Below, piece by piece: positions 20,341-24,630 of a DNA stretch of 24,630 nucleotides. Each line of letters begins with the position of its first letter. The stretch's first letter is position 1. The position numbers and the translations under genes are program-made. The notes below the pieces were generated by a model. That model did no database searches and was not told where the DNA came from. It worked only from the letters and a program-made list of their open reading frames with translations. The stretch spans positions 753,699-778,328 of the forward strand of contig NW_003130854.1 of NCBI RefSeq assembly GCF_000003605.2, read 5' to 3'. The stretch comes from Saccoglossus kowalevskii (lineage: Eukaryota > Hemichordata > Enteropneusta > Harrimaniidae).

Positions 20341-20771
20341 AAATATTTAATAAAAGTACACATGTCTGGAAAACATTCACTCACAAGGGGCTTCCCTTTC
20401 CGCTTCACTAGTAAAGTGAGGAAATAGCAAACTGTGGTTCATTTGAGTTTGAACCATATTTTCTATTGTACCCTGCTATCATGCCCTTCATGTTTCTGTC
20501 GATTCAAAATTTCCGATCTCAACGGCAGGGGTTGATAATCAAGTTTCCGGTGATTTATTTTCGTCATTTGATCCAGATGATCCAGGGTGTATAACATTTA
20601 AAACATGACAATAATGAACTCTCAACAATGCCATGAGCAGTTTTGTTCCAGGGCTATTGTACAAAAAAAATAAACTAATAGTTGTGGTGAATTTATTTTG
20701 GATTCTTGCACAAAGACGGCGTCATTTGTTCTGTTCCTCATGCACTCAATTGTTCCATTCCTACTGCTAAC

Positions 20772-22470
20772 CTGATCTTCGGCCATCAACTGAGCACACC
20801 ATCACATCGACACAAGCACAAATTAACGCCTCCATGATTTGATAATGTGTGCAAGGATCAACACTCATTTCCACAAACTCGCATAATGTGGCTTTTGATT
20901 GGTGGATATTGCTATCCCGTGAATGAACGGTGAATCACGGTTCATGGTGCACATCATTCACATTTGATGGAATTTGATGACCAACATTAAAGCATCCAAC
21001 AACTGTGAAACAGTATCACACAGTCCGTGCGTCGTATGCATCTCCAATAGTAACAAAATTACATATGTGAGAGAGATGCAAATCTTTTTTTTTATTGTTG
21101 CCACAGCTCTCTCCTTTGATATTCAAGAACTGATATTCTTTGTCAAATCCAATTACACCTAATCAATAAGTGTCTCTTATTAAGTTCTTATATTTTATCT
21201 GTAAGCCAATTTTTTTTCAATATTCGTAACCGAGAAATATAATCGCTAATCATGCACAACACAGTGTACCTACAAAATCAGTGTTCCGATACTTATTGAA
21301 AACTATATTGTTCATTTTCTACTACCCAATGAATTGCTCCCACCTTATCACATAAAAAATAGAGGAAAAGTGCTTTCAATGACAGGAGCCGTTGTTTAGC
21401 TTCCCCATTAATTGAAATGTCACCTGTGGTCAAACCATAGTTTGCTAACACATTGGTGACATTACGTTTGAACAATACAAGATTAATCCATTCAGCTAAA
21501 GGAACAAACAAATCACCATACATATACCAATCACAGATAAATTACCAGAGCATGGTAAAACTGACAAATTTTGTCAAGAATGTGAGCAGAAGCATTCGGA
21601 GATATGTCATCAGGTTCATTCGTTATGATGACAGCCAATTTAGGTTGTTACATTTACTGTATCAGCATTAACACATACATTCACGAGGGCTTTAGCTGAC
21701 ATTGGTTCACTTGGCACCGATTTCTCTATTTGTGAAGATGTTGAATTGTCAAATTCAAATACACAAAATATTCAGTGTCTGATGATGGTCCACTCTGTCC
21801 CACTAAATCAGGAAATGCTTCAGCACTGGGGGTATTTTAAGAGAGGTCATTAATGTGATGAATCTATCATTCAGACGGTCACTGAGAAATGACCATCCCT
21901 ATACACCTGCAATCACTGAATAGGTTGTTTGTCGCAGTGATAGATAGTTCGCAATTGAAACTCCTCCCGCAACACCACCATTAACAACCGGTAAATGGAC
22001 AAGTAGTAGATAGCTAGGAGGAGCAACTCGAATGATATTTGCATCCATCTACTGCAATGGTCAGGGATCACAATGTTTCCTACAAGGAATCTGTTCATAG
22101 AAGTTGACTGCTAACAGCCAACTCCAGATTATAACGTCACATGCCACTAACCATATGACAAATCAATTACATGTTCATCTTTTTTGGATAAGTATTTTTA
22201 CCACATTGTATGCAGGTCTCAGTTCCTTATGATCTGGTACAAAATTCATTTTTCTCATCCTCCTTGACATGCATCTTTCTAAGAATATCTGCGAAAAATG
22301 GTTCGCTTTAATGGTTCCTTTTGGGTGAAAAGATTCTCATACATCTTTTCTCGCATGTTTTTCCACAAAAATACTGCCGGAATTGCTCAGCCTTGTTTTA
22401 TTTGCTTCATGAACCAGCCCAAATAATTCTCTAAATTAGAAATTGTTTCATGCAATACATCTACACTACA
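20772..22470 (-). pseudogene. Unrecognised broken gene upstream of polymerase, copy B
   Basis: Counterpart of the 14650-15862 tracts. From upstream on the - strand: ELFGLVHEANKTRLSNSG to KHARKD (22343-22429), ending at GAT|GTATGA, a possible donor or shared stop; a tract with DHKELRPAYNVVKILIQK (about 22178-22249); PSAEAFPDLVGQSGPSSDTE (about 21766-21830); DNSTSSQIEKSVPSEPM ending in TAA (21640-21753); and a 55-codon open tract (20772-20937) with HSRDSNIHQSKATLCEFVEM and YQIMEALICACVDVMVCS, ending at the donor-like TCAG|GTTAGC. A further - frame (21293-21523) lies in a block missing from copy A. The order and strand match copy A. I do not know the protein. Frameshifts and stops show it is inactive. 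Confidence 0.4.
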
Positions 22471-22499
22471 TGAAAAAACATTTCTTTCATAAAAAAATT

Positions 22500-24520
22500 A
22501 TTTCTGAAATGTGATAGTGTGACCGGTCAAATGGGTTAATTTTGGGAACACTATTTGGGGATAATTCGGGAATTAAACACGCTTGAAAGTAGTATTTTTG
22601 GATATATACACACTCCAATCACGCAAGGGAGTACATCGAATTACGACGTATCAAACATTTAGTAAATAAGATCAATAAATTACCATTACTACTACTAAGT
22701 TCCGTATTCAAAATAACTAAAAAGGGGGCGAGGGGAGCTCTTAGTTCGCCGTGTCTTCCAGTCCTCTTCTTTCAGTCCACCCTCTTCCGTCAGTCTCCTC
22801 CTTTTTTCTCCCAAACCGAGCTTCCTATCGGTTTCGCGATTCCTTTGTCATTGTCATTCAAATACGCTGCGCAATTAACGCACAACCAGATTCACGCCCT
22901 CACACGTATTATGTATGCACGTGTATCTGGTGACATGCCAAACACTCAAAAGATTTTGAATTGACCTCAATTCAAGAAGGGGAATGGAACTTCATAGTAA
23001 AGAAAAACAAATTTTACAAGGAAATATATCGTACTAAAATACATATAGATTAATAAAATACAACACCAGAAAGAGGTGAACATGTATCTGAGGTGAGCAA
23101 AATAAAAACAATTTGTTACGATCAGAACAGTAATTACAATCATAGTAAATTAAGATAAGTAATTGTATAATTGGAAATCCTATAATGGTTCAATAAGTAA
23201 TTCATATTTCAACGATTTGAAGTATAATATATTAAAAAGGCTTGGCTAGGAGCCGCCTTCAATATTCCTCATTCAAGGGTTTTCAGGGTTGGTTGTTTTT
23301 GTTTTGTTTTGGAAATAGTAATTTCAGTAAATATAGGGGTATAATATCAAGAATGAATTACGTTTTGAGTGATTTGCTAAACCGAATGAAATAGTTATTG
23401 TGTTTAGAAGAATTATCTGTTTGTCGGATAGCAAAACGTTACTACTTTGGTAAATGATCTGAAAAATATGCAGTTTACTATGAATACGACCCATTTTGTC
23501 AAAAATAGATTTGATGGGCTGGCGTGTGAAATTGGCAATATGGCTGATTGGAAGTGGTATTTCTTTTATCTGAAGTGAAATAGAATCAGATATTAGACAT
23601 TGGACCAGATTTGAAATACGTAGGGATTTGGTGTCCATATTCAATATTTAAACTACCGTGGTATATTATACACTACAATTCTCCCATAAGTAGCACCACG
23701 TTATGTGTTACTGTGGTGACAAATTATCAGTAAGACACAAAATTACTGCAAATAGATCAATATGGGTAATCATAATTACTCGCGTAATCAGGATAATATT
23801 TATCGAAAGTTACATACGGTGTTCAAGTACATTATAAGTTGCTCTGGAACGCAAAAAAAAAGTCTGACAGAAAGAATCGGGTCTGATAGATTTAAAATAC
23901 ATAAAATGAATTTGCGTAGATTGGGTTTGAAACCCATTTTTTTCACTTCCTGAATTTACTCCATATAAAAATATTGATATACTAATAACTGATTTTTGGC
24001 CAACAATTAACAGGCATTTAACAGATACTTTAACTCATTCGCTCTGGTATAAAATTAACTTATTCTTGCATCCATGGTTAAGATAGGTTAAGATTTGTTG
24101 CAGAGTTGGACAATCGGAGGGACTTATTGACAACATTCATTTAATAATAAATTCATTTAAAACTAAAAAAAGGTTGAAACTAAATAGGGGGACAATTTAT
24201 TTGTGTGAGTCGGAAAAGTACGAGAATTATTTGATGGGGACAATTTATTTGTTTTATTATTTATACGGCAAAAATTACTAACCATAAGTTAGGAGAAAAC
24301 ACCGTAATAATTTTTCAATTGTGTGTGCGATGTCGGTTTTTAGGGCGGCACGGTTTGAGTTAAAACCTAGAAAATACTCAAAAAGTGTGGGGTTTCAATC
24401 AAACGACCGGGGGCTTTTTTAGGTCAGTTTGAAAGGCGAGGTTGACCGGTTTCGTTTCCGCAACTCATCAGGACCTCCGGGGAAAAGGGTCGAGATTGAA
24501 AGTTTCCTTTTTCCTCTCTT
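22500..24520. other. AT-rich stretch without recognised gene
   Basis: Beyond the right edge of copy B no family is recognised. A short G-rich piece after a T/A-rich box (taactaaaaagggggcgagggg, about 22715-22736) followed by a pyrimidine-rich stretch looks promoter- or LTR-like. TGGTGACATGCC at 22928-22939 resembles a retroelement primer-binding site, but no matching LTR pair or pol gene was found. A - frame of 106 codons (23324-23644) and a + frame of 63 codons (23762-23953) have no known motif. Confidence 0.3.
24188..24252. repeat. Two direct copies of a 17-base motif
   Basis: GGGGACAATTTATTTGT occurs at 24188-24204 and at 24236-24252, 48 bases apart start to start. It is exact in both places. 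Function is unknown. Confidence 0.8.
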
Positions 24521-24630
24521 CTCTTTATAAGGGGGAGGGTGTATATTGTGTGTTGGTGTGTGCGTTGTGCGTGTTTTTCTCGTGTTGTTTTGGTTTGTCT
24601 TGAAAAAGACAGTTTGACAAGGTGCCCCCG
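24521..24630 (+). promoter_or_regulatory. TATA-box promoter-like sequence at window edge
   Basis: A TATA box (TTTATAA, 24524-24530) is preceded by a pyrimidine tract and followed by a G-rich piece (GGGGGAGGG), then a GT-rich leader running to the end of the window. The layout fits a core promoter on the + strand, such as that of a gene or an LTR, with transcription starting near 24555. The downstream part is outside the window. Confidence 0.35.

Larger units (their letters stand above)
18280..22500. repeat. Direct large repeat, copy B
   Basis: Second copy of the 13488-15927 segment in the same orientation. The left edge is where aatcttggctttaactgtcac (about 18280) stops matching copy A. The right edge is near 22500, after cataaaaaaattatt. 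One 103-base stretch around 18541-18643 differs from copy A by a single base, yet copy B carries extra blocks at about 19010-19512, 19660-20340, 21145-21530 and 21960-22030. Either copy A lost these or copy B gained them. Confidence 0.85.

Noticed and set aside
22512-24630. Pair of LTRs of a Gypsy-type element
   Set aside because: The two TATA/G-rich pieces (about 22715 and 24526) do not align around their boxes. No gag, protease, RT or integrase was seen between them.
1-24630. CRISPR arrays, rRNA genes, bacterial operons
   Set aside because: No regularly spaced repeats, no rRNA-like conserved blocks and no closely packed long ORFs. All signals point to animal nuclear DNA.

Overview
The window is AT-rich animal DNA, most likely from an invertebrate. 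The evidence is GT-AG exon/intron edges, AATAAA poly(A) signals, Kozak-like starts and a dense nest of eukaryotic transposon fossils. There is no operon structure, no convincing Shine-Dalgarno site and no long intact ORF. The species cannot be named from sequence alone. Nothing here looks like an intact, well-known housekeeping gene.

Left part (1-5.9 kb, mostly + strand): small, unrecognised gene candidates. A two-exon frame with a 40-base intron lies at 1151-1604. A spliced gene relic (2066 to about 2864, or to 3092 if a further exon counts) is followed by AATAAA at 3101. A compact ORF with a good start (3483-3923) is followed by AATAAA at 4099. A long frame broken by two in-frame stops lies at 4866-5627.

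Middle (5.9-11.4 kb): on the - strand a broken P-element/THAP9-like transposase (5952-6838). Next to it are a fold-back hairpin (6854-6980) and a complete 301-bp MITE at 7153-7453 with long terminal inverted repeats and an exact 9-bp target duplication. A promoter-like cluster (E2F-like, two CACGTG, octamer, inverted CCAAT) lies at 8341-8419. It is followed by about 3 kb in which I recognise no gene.

Right part (11.4-22.5 kb, - strand): a fossil Polinton/Maverick (adintovirus-like) region. Copy A holds a protein-primed family-B DNA polymerase relic (about 11540-13918) with recognisable N-terminal, zinc, exonuclease and early palm motifs, cut off before the later palm motifs. The polymerase N-terminus and about 2-4 kb upstream of it are present a second time in direct orientation (copy A 13488-15927; copy B 18280-22500). 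One 103-base stretch differs by a single base, yet the copies differ by large indels. Both copies carry the same unrecognised, broken, coding-like tracts upstream of the polymerase. Between the copies lie a GC-rich retroelement fragment with a cysteine-rich gag-like ORF (about 15928-17060) and an RPA-like OB-fold relic (17809-18241).

Right end (22.5-24.6 kb): no recognised gene. There is a short direct repeat and a TATA-containing promoter-like stretch at the window edge.

Overall this is a mobile-element graveyard. The points most worth checking are the duplicated Polinton segment with its unidentified companion gene, and the intact MITE.
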